Below, piece by piece: positions 24,845 through 33,908 of a DNA stretch of 64,000 nucleotides (position 1 is its first letter; every line of letters starts with the position of its first letter). A program made the position numbers and the translations under genes. The notes under the pieces were generated by a model, which saw only the letters and a program-made list of their open reading frames with translations, made no database searches and had not been told where the DNA came from. The stretch comes from Flavobacterium sp. UBA7680. Its GTDB lineage: Bacteria; Bacteroidota; Bacteroidia; Flavobacteriales; Flavobacteriaceae. The DNA lies in NCBI RefSeq assembly GCF_002482975.1, contig NZ_DLHA01000019.1:296374-360373 (forward strand). The letters are read 5' to 3'.

Positions 24845-25477
24845 TTATTTTACCCTTTTAAACGTTTGATCAAATAAATCTGAATCAGCTTTGAGTACTA
24901 ATTCGTCAGGATTCTTTATTTCGAGAATTAACGATGTCCAGATTTTCATTTCTCTTATCTCCCATTTTTTATTGCCTTTTTCCAAAGCTTCTTTGGTTGA
25001 TGTAATAGGCGGCAGAACTGGATTTTCTAATACATCTGGTTCATTTAGCTCGATCTTTACCTTTAATGAATTATTTTCCCATGGTTCAACCTGAACATTT
25101 GCAACAAAAAAACCCAGATCATAGCATTCTCTGGCAGCATCAAATAAATCTGTATTACCGTAAAATAATCCGGTTAGTGTTTTCTCTACAACTTCTCTTT
25201 TTTCATTTTCTTCTTCCCATGCATAACCTTCAAAATCAGTAATGCTTTTAGTATCTGTTGTTTTCAAAACTAAAAGAAGGTTTTCCTCTGGATTATCTGG
25301 ATTTTTAAATTCATATTCTCCTATAAAATCACTTAACTGATCATTATTAACAGATTGAACTTTATCTTCAACTACTTTTGGGGTTATTTCTTTTGTTTCT
25401 TTTATTTCTTTCTTTGGTTCTTTACAGGCACATAATGAAAGAAACAGAAAGCAAATCATTATTCTGGTGTTTATCAT
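24845..25477 (-). CDS. Lipoprotein of unknown function
   Basis: A 210-residue protein with a lipobox (LSLCAC, Cys near 18) and a Lys/Glu-rich linker, then a domain with GEYEFKNPDNPEENLLLVL and a C-terminal helix. First gene of the minus-strand three-gene group (11-nt gap to the frameshifted gene). No known family recognised. Confidence 0.65.
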   Translation of the reverse strand: MINTRIMICFLFLSLCACKEPKKEIKETKEITPKVVEDKVQSVNNDQLSDFIGEYEFKNPDNPEENLLLVLKTTDTKSITDFEGYAWEEENEKREVVEKTLTGLFYGNTDLFDAARECYDLGFFVANVQVEPWENNSLKVKIELNEPDVLENPVLPPITSTKEALEKGNKKWEIREMKIWTSLILEIKNPDELVLKADSDLFDQTFKRVK

Positions 25478-25585
25478 TCTTTATCCTTTTTTATCTCTAA
25501 AAGCTTCATATTTTAAATCAATCACGTTTTGTTTTTCAGTAAAACTAGCAAATTTTATTTATCATTTATAATACATTAGGACACA

Positions 25586-25628
25586 AAAAAACATCTGACA
25601 CTAAATTGCTTTAATGCCAGATGTTCGC
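25586..25628 (-). terminator. Terminator of the receptor operon
   Basis: Stem AACATCTG (25590-25597) / CAGATGTT (25618-25625), with a T8 run following on the minus strand. It lies 29 nt past the stop at 25654. Confidence 0.8.
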
Positions 25629-25653
25629 GTACAAATCAACCTAATTAAAATCT

Positions 25654-26499
25654 TTATTTTACCAAATAGGAAACTTTATCAGCTTCGCAAAGCCTGAAAT
25701 AACCAAAGGCATAATTATTAGCATCGGTAGTGTTTACAATGTTTCCGCGGATATTTCCGGGAGGAATTGAAAACGGACTTCCGCCGTATATTTCTAAAAG
25801 TAAATTCATATAGTTGTAAAAGTTTTTAGAAATACCGCGATTTGTAATATCAACTGTATTTCCTGCTTTCATATCTTCATGATTGAACCTTGTGCTTACT
25901 TCATTTCCGTTAAAGAAATCATCGTCTGTAAGCTCATATTCCGGATAAATCAGGAATTCACTTTTATAATCTGAAAGGTAATAGTTCACCTGATCAGCAG
26001 GATCTTTATAATAAAAAGTCAGTTCTATAACATCCTCTCCGCCAAAATCAGGAACAGTCTCCTGCTCTACTCTTTCAATAGGTGTTACAGAAGTCAGTTT
26101 TTCGGTAGCGGTAAGACTCTGACCTTCTGCTTGTACATAAAGCGTATAATCTGTATTTAAAACCGGAACAAAATTAGTACACTTATAAATACCCGGTTCT
26201 GTTTCGTTAAAAGTAAAAACAGTTCCTGTACTGTTTTCAACTCTTACCTGCGCTCCCGAAACTTTTGGCGTTGTGTTATTGTAATACGGAGCTGTTTTAC
26301 TAATTTTTATCGTTTGTTCGTTACCAGCAGTTCCTTTAAACCATAAAATCTCCGCATCGACTACTATTCTTGTCTGTCCAGTTTCTAAATCAAGATTGAC
26401 TACATCTTCACAAGATGATAAAAACAGCACACAAAATAAGCTGAATAAAACTAGTGCTTTACTTTTAAAATTATATTTATTAATCCTTTGCATACTCAT
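25654..26499 (-). CDS. DUF4249 family outer-membrane lipoprotein
   Basis: A 281-residue lipoprotein (lipobox FLSSC) opening with CEDVVNLDLETGQTRIVVDA, the hallmark start of DUF4249. Members pair with TonB-dependent receptors in Bacteroidota and probably sit on the receptor at the outer membrane. The start codon overlaps the receptor stop (TAATG), so the two are coupled. Substrate unknown. Confidence 0.88.
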   Translation of the reverse strand: MSMQRINKYNFKSKALVLFSLFCVLFLSSCEDVVNLDLETGQTRIVVDAEILWFKGTAGNEQTIKISKTAPYYNNTTPKVSGAQVRVENSTGTVFTFNETEPGIYKCTNFVPVLNTDYTLYVQAEGQSLTATEKLTSVTPIERVEQETVPDFGGEDVIELTFYYKDPADQVNYYLSDYKSEFLIYPEYELTDDDFFNGNEVSTRFNHEDMKAGNTVDITNRGISKNFYNYMNLLLEIYGGSPFSIPPGNIRGNIVNTTDANNYAFGYFRLCEADKVSYLVK

Positions 26500-29114
26500 T
26501 AAAATTTAAAATTATAAGAAATTCCAGGTACTACTCCAAAAATTGAAAGTCTTCTGGTTTCATTTGCTCCCGTGTCTTCATTTGTTGCAAACGTCATAGA
26601 TGCTGCATTTTTTCTGTTGTAAACATTATAAAGACTGAATACCCAATAGCTTTGCCATCCTTTCTTTTTATCCGGTTTAGGCGTATAAGTCGCTGCCAAA
26701 TCTAAATGGTGAAAAAGCGGCAGTCTGTTTTCATTTCGAAGTGAAAAGTTTGGGATATTGATTCCGCCAAATTCATAATAACTATTTGCATACGTTACAG
26801 GCTGACCAGACTGCAAAGTGAAATTAGCGTTAAATGACCATTTTGGATTGTATTCATAACTTCCTACAATACTTAAATTATGCAGTTTATCATATCCTGA
26901 TAAATACCAGTCACCATTTGCAACTCCCGGTTCATCAGGAGTTCTTCCAGGTGTTTTTTGTTCTGCTCTTGATAAAGTGTATGAAACCCATCCTGTAAAA
27001 TTTCCGGTGTTTTTTCTAAATGATAATTCCATACCATACGATCTCGCTTTACCATTTAAGATAACCTGCTCGATATTATTATTAGCCAATATATCGGCAC
27101 CATCAATGTAATCAATACGGTTTTGTATCTTTTTATAAAACAACTCTCCTTCAAAAGAATAATCGCCGTCTTTAAAATTTCTAAAATATCCTGCCGCATA
27201 TTGATCCAGTAATTGTGGTTTTGTAAACGGTCCGCTTGGTGTCCAGATACTGGTAGGCAATGGCGATTGTGTATTCGATAAAATATGAATGTACTGCGCC
27301 ATTCTGTTGTAACTTGCTTTTACAGAAGCATCATCACTAAAAGCATACGATAATGCCACACGTGGTTCAAGATTATCAAAACTGCTTATTTTATCTCCTT
27401 TTCCGTATGTTATAGATCCTGTTGGAGTGCCTTCCTCGTAAATATGATATAACGGATTAAATACGACTGCTTTTCCATCTGCATAAGTATTAATAGTTTC
27501 ATCACCTAAACGATAAAACAAACTATAACGAAGTCCGTAACGAAGGTTTAATTTTGGCGTAATTTGATTCTCAAAATCCAGATAAGCAGACGTTTCTAAC
27601 GAATATTTTTTATCCAGTTGTTTGTAATTAAAATCCGAATCTAAACTTGTAGGCTGTACGGTACCCGGATTAAAATTATAATACTGACCGTCGATTCCGT
27701 AGTTTAATTTAAACTTATCCGTTACAATATGATTAAAACCATATTTAAGTCCGTATGTTCGGATATTATTATTCCAGTCAAAATCTTCCTGCTGCAAGCC
27801 AAGATTAAACTTATAATCGCTGTAGAAAACTGCTAAATTCGTATTCAGGTTTTCTGAAAATTTATGTTTCCAGCTTAAAATTCCCATCGTGTTTCCGTAA
27901 GTACTAGAAAAACGGTCGTTTATATCAAAAACATCATTTCCAAGATATCCAGAAAAAGCAAGTGAATTATTAGCGCCCAATCTATAATTGAACTTCGCAT
28001 TAATATCATAAAACATAGCCGAATTATTATTATCAGCCAGTTTTAAAAATAAATGCGCATAAGAGGCACGACCTGCAATAAGAAACGAACCAACATCTTT
28101 TTTTATGGGTCCCTGCACTAAAAGACGGCTTGAGATTAAACCAATTCCTCCGTTAACTTTGTAATTTTCAAAATCTCCGGTTTGCTGCGTTACATCAAGA
28201 ACAGAAGATACGCGTCCGCCAAATTTAGACGGAATTCCTCCTTTATATAAATCCAGTCCGTTTACAACATCGGCATTAAAAATAGAGAAAAATCCAAACA
28301 TATGTGAGTCGCCGTATACCGGCGCACCATCCAGCAGAATTAAATTTTGATCTGCAGCACCTCCACGCACGTTAAAACCAGAAGAAGCTTCTCCCGCATT
28401 TGTAACTCCAGGCAGCGTTAAAAGTGATTTTAAAGGATCAGGTTCTCCCATTGCAACAGGAATACGTTTAATTTCTGCCATCGAAAGTTTGTTCACACTC
28501 ATTTGAGTATTCCTTACATCAACCGCTTTACTATTGGTTACAATTACCTGCTCAAGCTGCTGACTGTCAGATTCCATGTTGAATTTTACTCTTTCATCAT
28601 CGTTATCAACCGCAATCTGTCTTTCTTTGTTTTTGTAGCCCACATAACTTACAACAAGATTATAAATACCTCTGTCCAGTTCTATAGAAAACGTTCCATT
28701 AATATCTGTTGTAACACCGGTAGAAAGTTCTATGATGAAAACATTCGCTCCTATTACGGGTTCCCTGTTTTCATCAAGAACCTGTCCTGTCAGTTTATTT
28801 TTTTTTTTAGCCGTTTTTACAGCTTTTTGTTTTACAAAAATATTACTGCCTACAATCGAAAATTGAATCGATGTGTTTTTATTTAATTCATTAATAAGCT
28901 GTTTGATTTCGATATTATTGTACACGCTTTTTTGCGTAAAATATCTTTGGCTTGTATTAATTTGATCTGTAAAGGCAAATTTAAAATCAGATTGATTTTC
29001 AATTTGTTTAAAGAATTCCTTTAATGTTACCGTTTGATCTACAGTTACCGTGACGTTTTGAGAAAAAACTCCCCAACTGAATAAAAAAAAGCACGCTGAA
29101 ATTATATGCTTCAT
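26499..29114 (-). CDS. TonB-dependent receptor with STN and carboxypeptidase-regulatory-like domains
   Basis: An 871-residue outer-membrane receptor. A signal peptide (ending near 19) is followed by an STN domain (about 22-90, the part that signals to FecR). A CarboxypepD_reg-like domain (about 105-185: TGQVLDENREPVIGANVFI) and the plug (about 205-330: GAADQNLILLDGAPVYGDSH) come next. The beta-barrel runs to the C-terminal GISYNFKF. The STN domain together with the FecI-like sigma and FecR upstream shows a transcription-signalling receptor. The transported substrate is not told by sequence; DUF4249 partners are known beside such receptors. Confidence 0.92.
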   Translation of the reverse strand: MKHIISACFFLFSWGVFSQNVTVTVDQTVTLKEFFKQIENQSDFKFAFTDQINTSQRYFTQKSVYNNIEIKQLINELNKNTSIQFSIVGSNIFVKQKAVKTAKKKNKLTGQVLDENREPVIGANVFIIELSTGVTTDINGTFSIELDRGIYNLVVSYVGYKNKERQIAVDNDDERVKFNMESDSQQLEQVIVTNSKAVDVRNTQMSVNKLSMAEIKRIPVAMGEPDPLKSLLTLPGVTNAGEASSGFNVRGGAADQNLILLDGAPVYGDSHMFGFFSIFNADVVNGLDLYKGGIPSKFGGRVSSVLDVTQQTGDFENYKVNGGIGLISSRLLVQGPIKKDVGSFLIAGRASYAHLFLKLADNNNSAMFYDINAKFNYRLGANNSLAFSGYLGNDVFDINDRFSSTYGNTMGILSWKHKFSENLNTNLAVFYSDYKFNLGLQQEDFDWNNNIRTYGLKYGFNHIVTDKFKLNYGIDGQYYNFNPGTVQPTSLDSDFNYKQLDKKYSLETSAYLDFENQITPKLNLRYGLRYSLFYRLGDETINTYADGKAVVFNPLYHIYEEGTPTGSITYGKGDKISSFDNLEPRVALSYAFSDDASVKASYNRMAQYIHILSNTQSPLPTSIWTPSGPFTKPQLLDQYAAGYFRNFKDGDYSFEGELFYKKIQNRIDYIDGADILANNNIEQVILNGKARSYGMELSFRKNTGNFTGWVSYTLSRAEQKTPGRTPDEPGVANGDWYLSGYDKLHNLSIVGSYEYNPKWSFNANFTLQSGQPVTYANSYYEFGGINIPNFSLRNENRLPLFHHLDLAATYTPKPDKKKGWQSYWVFSLYNVYNRKNAASMTFATNEDTGANETRRLSIFGVVPGISYNFKF

Positions 29115-29216
29115 GAAATTTTGTATTTTTGAATATTATTAAATGGAATAGTTTTATACTATCCTGACTATAGGAAGGATGTTTTTAGTTTCGCGGCTAG
29201 TGCATCCTTTTCTTTT

Positions 29217-30065
29217 CTATTGAAAAGTAACTTGTTTTAATTTTTCATTTACTTCATAGTTTAGGTTATACATTTCTGATATTAATTGGATAATCGTATT
29301 TAAATCTTCTTTTTTATTGATGCGCACCGTGATTCGCTGGTTTTCATATTCCTGTGGCATAATTACTTTATAACCGTAATTTGTTTCGATATAAGTACTT
29401 ACATCTGTTAGCTTTTGATTATCAAAATCTATAAATCTGTTGAATTCTGTAACCGATGTAGTTTCGTTTCCGTATGTGAATTTTTCGCCCGGTTTTAGTA
29501 TCCATTTTTCATCCAGATCTTTTACATTCATTTGAACACTTCCTTCATAAAGTTCAACCGTTACTCCCTTTTGAGTATATCCTTTTACCGTAAAAGAAGT
29601 TCCTAAAACTGTAGTGGTCGTTTCGTTGCAAAATACCTGAAAAGGATGTTTTTTATCTTTCGTTACTTTAAAATAAACTTCTCCCGAAACTTCTACTTTT
29701 CTGTTTGCTGCAAAATTACTTGCGTAAGCAATTTTAGAATTCGGACTTAATTCTACTCTTGAACTATCTGGCAGAATTGCTGTTTTTATTATCGAAGTTG
29801 TATTTTCAATTACATTTTCGGTAAGTTGAATATTATTCGTTACAGGATTGCTTCCGTTAAAATAAAGTCCGGTTCCTATAAGAACAAAAATCAAAACAGC
29901 CGCCGCTGCCGCAAAATAACGCCAAGAATTATTCTTCTTCTTTTTTGGAGAAAATGCCTTTGCCTGGAATTGTTCCCAAGACATCTCTTTTTCATTATCA
30001 GAATGTGAAACAGGGATTTCGTCCCATATTTTTTTCAATTCCTCTTCTATTTTCTTTTCATCCAT
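29217..30065 (-). CDS. FecR-type anti-sigma regulator
   Basis: A 282-residue single-pass inner-membrane protein. The cytoplasmic N-terminus (1-75) ends in basic KKKKNNSWRYF; the transmembrane segment is about 76-95. The periplasmic FecR domain has LPDSSRVELSPNSKIAYAS and GEVYFKVTKDKKHPFQVFC. A DUF4974 domain (about 213-282) closes with VNEKLKQVTFQ. It carries the signal from the receptor STN domain to the ECF sigma factor two genes upstream. Confidence 0.92.
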   Translation of the reverse strand: MDEKKIEEELKKIWDEIPVSHSDNEKEMSWEQFQAKAFSPKKKKNNSWRYFAAAAAVLIFVLIGTGLYFNGSNPVTNNIQLTENVIENTTSIIKTAILPDSSRVELSPNSKIAYASNFAANRKVEVSGEVYFKVTKDKKHPFQVFCNETTTTVLGTSFTVKGYTQKGVTVELYEGSVQMNVKDLDEKWILKPGEKFTYGNETTSVTEFNRFIDFDNQKLTDVSTYIETNYGYKVIMPQEYENQRITVRINKKEDLNTIIQLISEMYNLNYEVNEKLKQVTFQ

Positions 30066-30077
30066 GTCTTTAGTGCG

Positions 30078-30287
30078 TTAAAGTTTTTGACAATAAAATC
30101 CTTGTTTATTAAAAACACCATACACCATTTCTTTAATCTCTCTGTTCGTTTCGATTTTTAGAATATGATTACTATCATCTACCACAAAATCCATTGAACA
30201 ATCAGAAATGATAAACCTAAGAAGCACTACAATAAAGCTTGCATCTTCCTTGGTTTTAACATCAGTTTTATAAGATTCAATATGCAT
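30078..30287 (-). CDS. Small protein between sigma and anti-sigma genes, ferredoxin-like fold suspected
   Basis: A 69-residue protein starting at the ATG at 30287. A longer frame starts with TTG inside the sigma gene and is less likely. The pattern MHIESYKTDVKTKEDASFIV then VDDSNHILKIETNREIK resembles the beta-alpha-beta-beta-alpha-beta outline of HMA-like heavy-metal domains, but there is no CxxC. The gene lies in the sigma-to-FecR gap, 12 nt before fecR, so it is probably co-transcribed. Function unknown. Confidence 0.6.
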   Translation of the reverse strand: MHIESYKTDVKTKEDASFIVVLLRFIISDCSMDFVVDDSNHILKIETNREIKEMVYGVFNKQGFYCQKL

Positions 30288-30333
30288 TTTTTGTTTCTGT
30301 TTATTAGTATAACAAACGAGAACAAAAAAGTTC

Positions 30334-30855
30334 CTAATGGTTTTCGATTTTTTTTCGAATAAATTTACTGGCGAGGTAAATATGATTGGCAATTGTTTTT
30401 TCAGAAAGGTCTGTCATTGCCGCAATCTCCTTATAGCTAAGGTTTTCCAGTTTGTGTAAAGTAAATATTTTTTGCTGCTGCTCCGGAAGCAGATTTATGA
30501 AAGTATATAAAATTTCTTTTCTTTCTTCGAAAATTACGTCATCATAATCCTCATTTTCGATTTCAAACTCCGAAGTATTGAGTTGAATTATTTTATTTTC
30601 TCTGTTAACGTGATTGATGATAATATTTTTGCAGATCACAAACAGCTGTTTATCAAACAAAACATCTTCGTTAAGTAATTCTCTTTTATTATAAAGTCTT
30701 AAAAAAGTTTCCTGTACAAAATCCTGCGGAGTAAGAACTGTAAAATTAAATCGTCTGGCAATACCAATAAGTTTATCGTAGTAATTTAGGTAAGCTTCTT
30801 TGAAGGAAGCCTCATTACCATTTTTTAAACTTAATATAAACTTTCTATTGTCCAT
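30334..30855 (-). CDS. ECF sigma factor, FecI-like
   Basis: A 173-residue RNA polymerase sigma-70-family factor. Region 2 is seen as AYLNYYDKLIGIARRF and LTPQDFVQETFLRLYNK; region 4 as LPEQQQKIFTLHKLENLSYK and EIAAMTDLSEKTIANHIYLA. It directs RNA polymerase to the receptor operon when released by the FecR-like protein. First gene of the five-gene sigma-(small)-fecR-receptor-DUF4249 set. Confidence 0.92.
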   Translation of the reverse strand: MDNRKFILSLKNGNEASFKEAYLNYYDKLIGIARRFNFTVLTPQDFVQETFLRLYNKRELLNEDVLFDKQLFVICKNIIINHVNRENKIIQLNTSEFEIENEDYDDVIFEERKEILYTFINLLPEQQQKIFTLHKLENLSYKEIAAMTDLSEKTIANHIYLASKFIRKKIENH

Positions 30856-31088
30856 AACGTAAATATGATCCTTAGTCTTAACTCCATGTTCAAAATAATA
30901 TTGTACACGATTTTTTGCAGCAAAGACTGTATTCCTTATTTTATTACTGCAAAGAACAGAAATTTATTCTAAAATTATTTAACAGAAAAAATATAGTTTT
31001 AAACAAGAGGTTATGAAAATCAATTTTTACTGTTAAATTATGATAGCAGATACACGCCAGAGAACTCTAAAGACTTGATTTATATCCC

Positions 31089-31096
31089 TATATTTG
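31089..31096 (+). promoter_or_regulatory. Candidate -7 element TATATTTG
   Basis: Exact TAnnTTTG match 40 nt before the ATG at 31137. The nearest TTG (31075-31077) is too close (11 nt) for a -33 element. A GATCAATTAAGTCG stretch follows with no repeat. Confidence 0.35.
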
Positions 31097-31136
31097 TTCA
31101 TTAACGATCAATTAAGTCGTTATTTACTAAATACTT

Positions 31137-33563
31137 ATGAAACAAATTTATGCTTTTATTCTGCTTTTTATTTCGTTTCATAGTATTTCTCAAACAACAT
31201 CTTCTACTGCAGATTATGATTTAAAGAAAAAACGATTATTGATCCAGTTTGGTTCGATGTTTTTATATGCTAAAAATCAAGGAAAAATTGACGAAGACAG
31301 TTCGGTTGTCTTAACCTGTAAAGCTTACAAATTGCCCGTTTATTTAAGTTATAATGAAGGTTATGACAGTAAGGCTAATTTAATAGGTAATGATCTTATC
31401 GAAAAAGGAAATATCAACGCCTACAAAAAGCTTTTATCTAAATCAAAAAATGACACTCAAATTAAAATGCTTTTACAGCTTGGTTCTTATTATCTTTTTA
31501 AAACAGGAACAAAATCAAATGATTTTGAAAATGCTTTTACTTATATAAATGAAGCTTTAACAAAAAGTAATAAACACAACGATAAAAAACTACAACAGCA
31601 GAGTTTGTTATTGCTTGGAAAATATTATTCACAGGCATCTCGTTTTGCAGAAAGCAAAAATTGTTTCACTAAAGTAGTAAAGGAATACCGAAAGCAAAAT
31701 GATTCAAAATCACTTGCAGATGCTTTAGCAAATGAAGCATTATGCCTGCCAAATTCAGATCCTGAAAAAGAAATCATTTTAAATGAAGTTATAAAACTTT
31801 ATACGCAGTTAAATCTGCCAGAAAAGAAAATAGAAAACCACATGAGGCTGATAACCGTTCATTACGGAAAAGGGAATATCAAACTTGCCTTAAAAGAATT
31901 TTATCAAAGTTTATACGATCAGAGAAAAATAGGTTTTAAGCATACCCATTTTACCGAAGCTACCATTTCTTATATAGAACTCTTTCTTTACAATACAAAA
32001 AGTGCCTTGTATTATGCTCTAAAAAGTATAAAAACAATGGAAACTATTCAGGATTATAACTTTGCAGACATTTTTTACCTGCGTTTTGGAAACGTTTATT
32101 TAGCACTTGGTCATTATGAAGAAGCTCTTGATATTTACAAAAAAAGTGTCGAAATGGGGCATCAAAATATGAACAGCGGCGGTTTTTACAGAAGTTATGT
32201 TAGTCTGGTTTTAGCCATGTCATCCAAAGGGAAAAATCAGGAAGCCATTAATTATTTGAATTCGATAACAGTAGATTATCCGCCAATTGATCTTTTTGAT
32301 AAAATGATTGTAAATAATACAAAGGCAAATTGTTATGAGCGAATAAATAATTTTGCTTTGGCAGAAAAGTATTTTAAGGAAATGGATCGTTATGCCAGTC
32401 AATTAGCTAGTCCCGAAACATTGATGGATGTTTTAAACGCTTATTCTTCAATGGCTTCTTTTTATGCCCGCAGACATCAGACCGAAAAATCAAAGCTGTA
32501 TACAGATAAAATTTTAGCACTATCGAAGAAATATAAAAGAAATTATAATTCTGAAAATCTTGAACTCTCGCTGTCTATAATTGATTCTGTACAAGGAAAT
32601 TATCAATCAGCTTTAAACCATTATAAGAATTATAAAAAGATAAATGATTCTATCGTTAATTTTTCAAAAAATAAACAAATTGAAGAACTTATTATTCAAT
32701 ACCAAACCAAAAATAAAGAACAGGAAATAAAGCTTTTAAATCAACAATCAGTATTACAAAAAAGTGAGCTGAAAAAATCAAAGCTCTTAAATACATTATC
32801 TATTTGGAGTCTTATTTTACTTTTAATTGTTATTGGTTTACTGTTTAATAGATACCGACTGAAACACCGAAATAACATTAAACTTGAATTGAAAGAAAAA
32901 GAAATAAACCAAAAGAATAAAAACCTGAGGCATTTGCTTGATGAAAAAGAATGGCTTTTAAAAGAAATTCATCATCGGATAAAAAACAATCTGCAAACCG
33001 TTATTAGTCTGCTCAATTCACAATCGGCTTATTTAGATAATGATATGGCATTAATGGCAATAAAAAACAGCCAGCATAGAATTCATTCGATGTCGCTAAT
33101 TCATCAAAAATTATATAATTCAGACAATATTTCGACGATTAACATGCCGAATTACATTAAAGAATTAGCCAAATATTTAAAGGAATCTTTCAATTTAGGA
33201 CAAAGAATTCGGTTTGAAATAAAAGCAGATCCGCTGGAATTAGATGTGGCGCAAGCCGTTCCGCTTGGGCTTATTTTAAATGAAGCTATTACAAATTCTA
33301 TAAAATATGCGTTCCCAAATTATGCTGTAGGAATGATTTATGTTTCGGCAGAAAAAACAATCGGAAATTATTATCTGCTTACTATTGCTGATAACGGAAT
33401 TGGTTTTGATGCTGCAATTTCTTCAAAAAGAAAAAACTCGTTTGGAATGAGTTTGATAAAAGGTTTAAGTGATGATCTGGATGCTAAACTTTTAATAGAA
33501 AATCAAAACGGAACTACTATCAAAATTGAGTTTTTGTCTGAATTTTTAATTGATAAAAAATAA
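31137..33563 (+). CDS. TPR-sensor histidine kinase, HisKA_2 type
   Basis: An 808-residue membrane sensor kinase. A signal peptide (1-19) is followed by a periplasmic array of tetratricopeptide repeats (about 100-520: for example KLQQQSLLLLGKYYSQASRF and FGNVYLALGHYEEALDIYKK). One transmembrane segment (about 551-572) and a coiled linker lead to HisKA_2 with LLKEIHHRIKNNLQTVISLL (phospho-His H612 or H613) and HATPase with NEAITNSIKYAF, DNGIGFD and FGMSLIKGL. No response regulator gene is adjacent. The architecture is common in flavobacteria; the signal is unknown. Confidence 0.92.
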   Translation: MKQIYAFILLFISFHSISQTTSSTADYDLKKKRLLIQFGSMFLYAKNQGKIDEDSSVVLTCKAYKLPVYLSYNEGYDSKANLIGNDLIEKGNINAYKKLLSKSKNDTQIKMLLQLGSYYLFKTGTKSNDFENAFTYINEALTKSNKHNDKKLQQQSLLLLGKYYSQASRFAESKNCFTKVVKEYRKQNDSKSLADALANEALCLPNSDPEKEIILNEVIKLYTQLNLPEKKIENHMRLITVHYGKGNIKLALKEFYQSLYDQRKIGFKHTHFTEATISYIELFLYNTKSALYYALKSIKTMETIQDYNFADIFYLRFGNVYLALGHYEEALDIYKKSVEMGHQNMNSGGFYRSYVSLVLAMSSKGKNQEAINYLNSITVDYPPIDLFDKMIVNNTKANCYERINNFALAEKYFKEMDRYASQLASPETLMDVLNAYSSMASFYARRHQTEKSKLYTDKILALSKKYKRNYNSENLELSLSIIDSVQGNYQSALNHYKNYKKINDSIVNFSKNKQIEELIIQYQTKNKEQEIKLLNQQSVLQKSELKKSKLLNTLSIWSLILLLIVIGLLFNRYRLKHRNNIKLELKEKEINQKNKNLRHLLDEKEWLLKEIHHRIKNNLQTVISLLNSQSAYLDNDMALMAIKNSQHRIHSMSLIHQKLYNSDNISTINMPNYIKELAKYLKESFNLGQRIRFEIKADPLELDVAQAVPLGLILNEAITNSIKYAFPNYAVGMIYVSAEKTIGNYYLLTIADNGIGFDAAISSKRKNSFGMSLIKGLSDDLDAKLLIENQNGTTIKIEFLSEFLIDKK

Positions 33564-33582
33564 ACCGGATTAAAATCCGGTA
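33558..33582. terminator. Repeat-derived hairpin at the end of the sensor kinase gene
   Basis: AAACCGGATTAAAATCCGGT hairpin directly overlapping or following the stop codon at 33563, with a downstream T-rich stretch. The same CCGGATT/AATCCGG words occur in the palindromic elements just downstream. Confidence 0.55.
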
Positions 33583-33595
33583 TTTTAATTATTTT

Positions 33596-33769
33596 AAACT
33601 GGATTGAAATCCAGCCCTACAATATGATCCGTTCCTTCGGAACTCATATAGATGCGGTTAAATTTTTAACGGATTAAAATCCGTTTTTACGATATAATTT
33701 ATTTGTTCGCAATTTTAAAAAAGAACCGGAGGTTCGATTTATATTGTAGGTCCGGATTTCAATCCGGTT
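33596..33769. repeat. Palindromic mobile-like element, copy A
   Basis: About 173 bp, nearly identical to copy B at 35054-35225. The ends form an inverted repeat, GGATTGAAATCCAGCCCTAC at the left and its inverse at the right. Internal hairpins are AACGGATTAAAATCCGTT and GAACCGGAGGTTC. No open frame. Confidence 0.8.
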
Positions 33770-33794
33770 TACGCATAATATTATAAATCCGAGT

Positions 33795-33816
33795 GTCAGG
33801 CTGAGCGAAGTCGAAG
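33795..33816. repeat. Dispersed GAGCGAAGTCGAAG repeat fragment
   Basis: GTCAGGCTGAGCGAAGTCGA followed by AG. The GAGCGnAGTCGAAG word is one I recall as widely scattered in Bacteroidota intergenic DNA. Only one copy is seen here. Confidence 0.5.
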
Positions 33817-33834
33817 TCCCGCCCTGCTAAAACC

Positions 33835-33872
33835 TAAAACCCGACAGGTTTTAAAAACCAGTCGGGTTTATT
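33835..33872 (-). terminator. Terminator for the old yellow enzyme gene
   Basis: Stem AAACCCGAC (33837-33845) / GTCGGGTTT (33861-33869) with inner pairing GGTTTT/AAAACC and an A/T run on both sides. It lies about 37 nt past the stop at 33909. Confidence 0.8.
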
Positions 33873-33908
33873 TTGAAATTAATAATTTATTGATTTAGTG
33901 ATAAATAT

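Larger units (their letters stand above)
33564..33908. other. Intergenic repeat region downstream of sensor kinase
   Basis: About 345 bases made up almost wholly of the palindromic element copy A, a GAGCGAAGTCGAAG repeat fragment and a terminator. No gene seen. Confidence 0.7.

Noticed and set aside
30288..30392. Longer N-terminus of the small protein between sigma and FecR
   Set aside because: It would start with TTG within the sigma gene; the ATG at 30287 gives a sound small protein.
31040..31055. Shared text TGATAGCAGATAC upstream of the sensor kinase and at the start of the acidic protein gene (41584)
   Set aside because: Short, one copy each in unrelated contexts; most likely chance.
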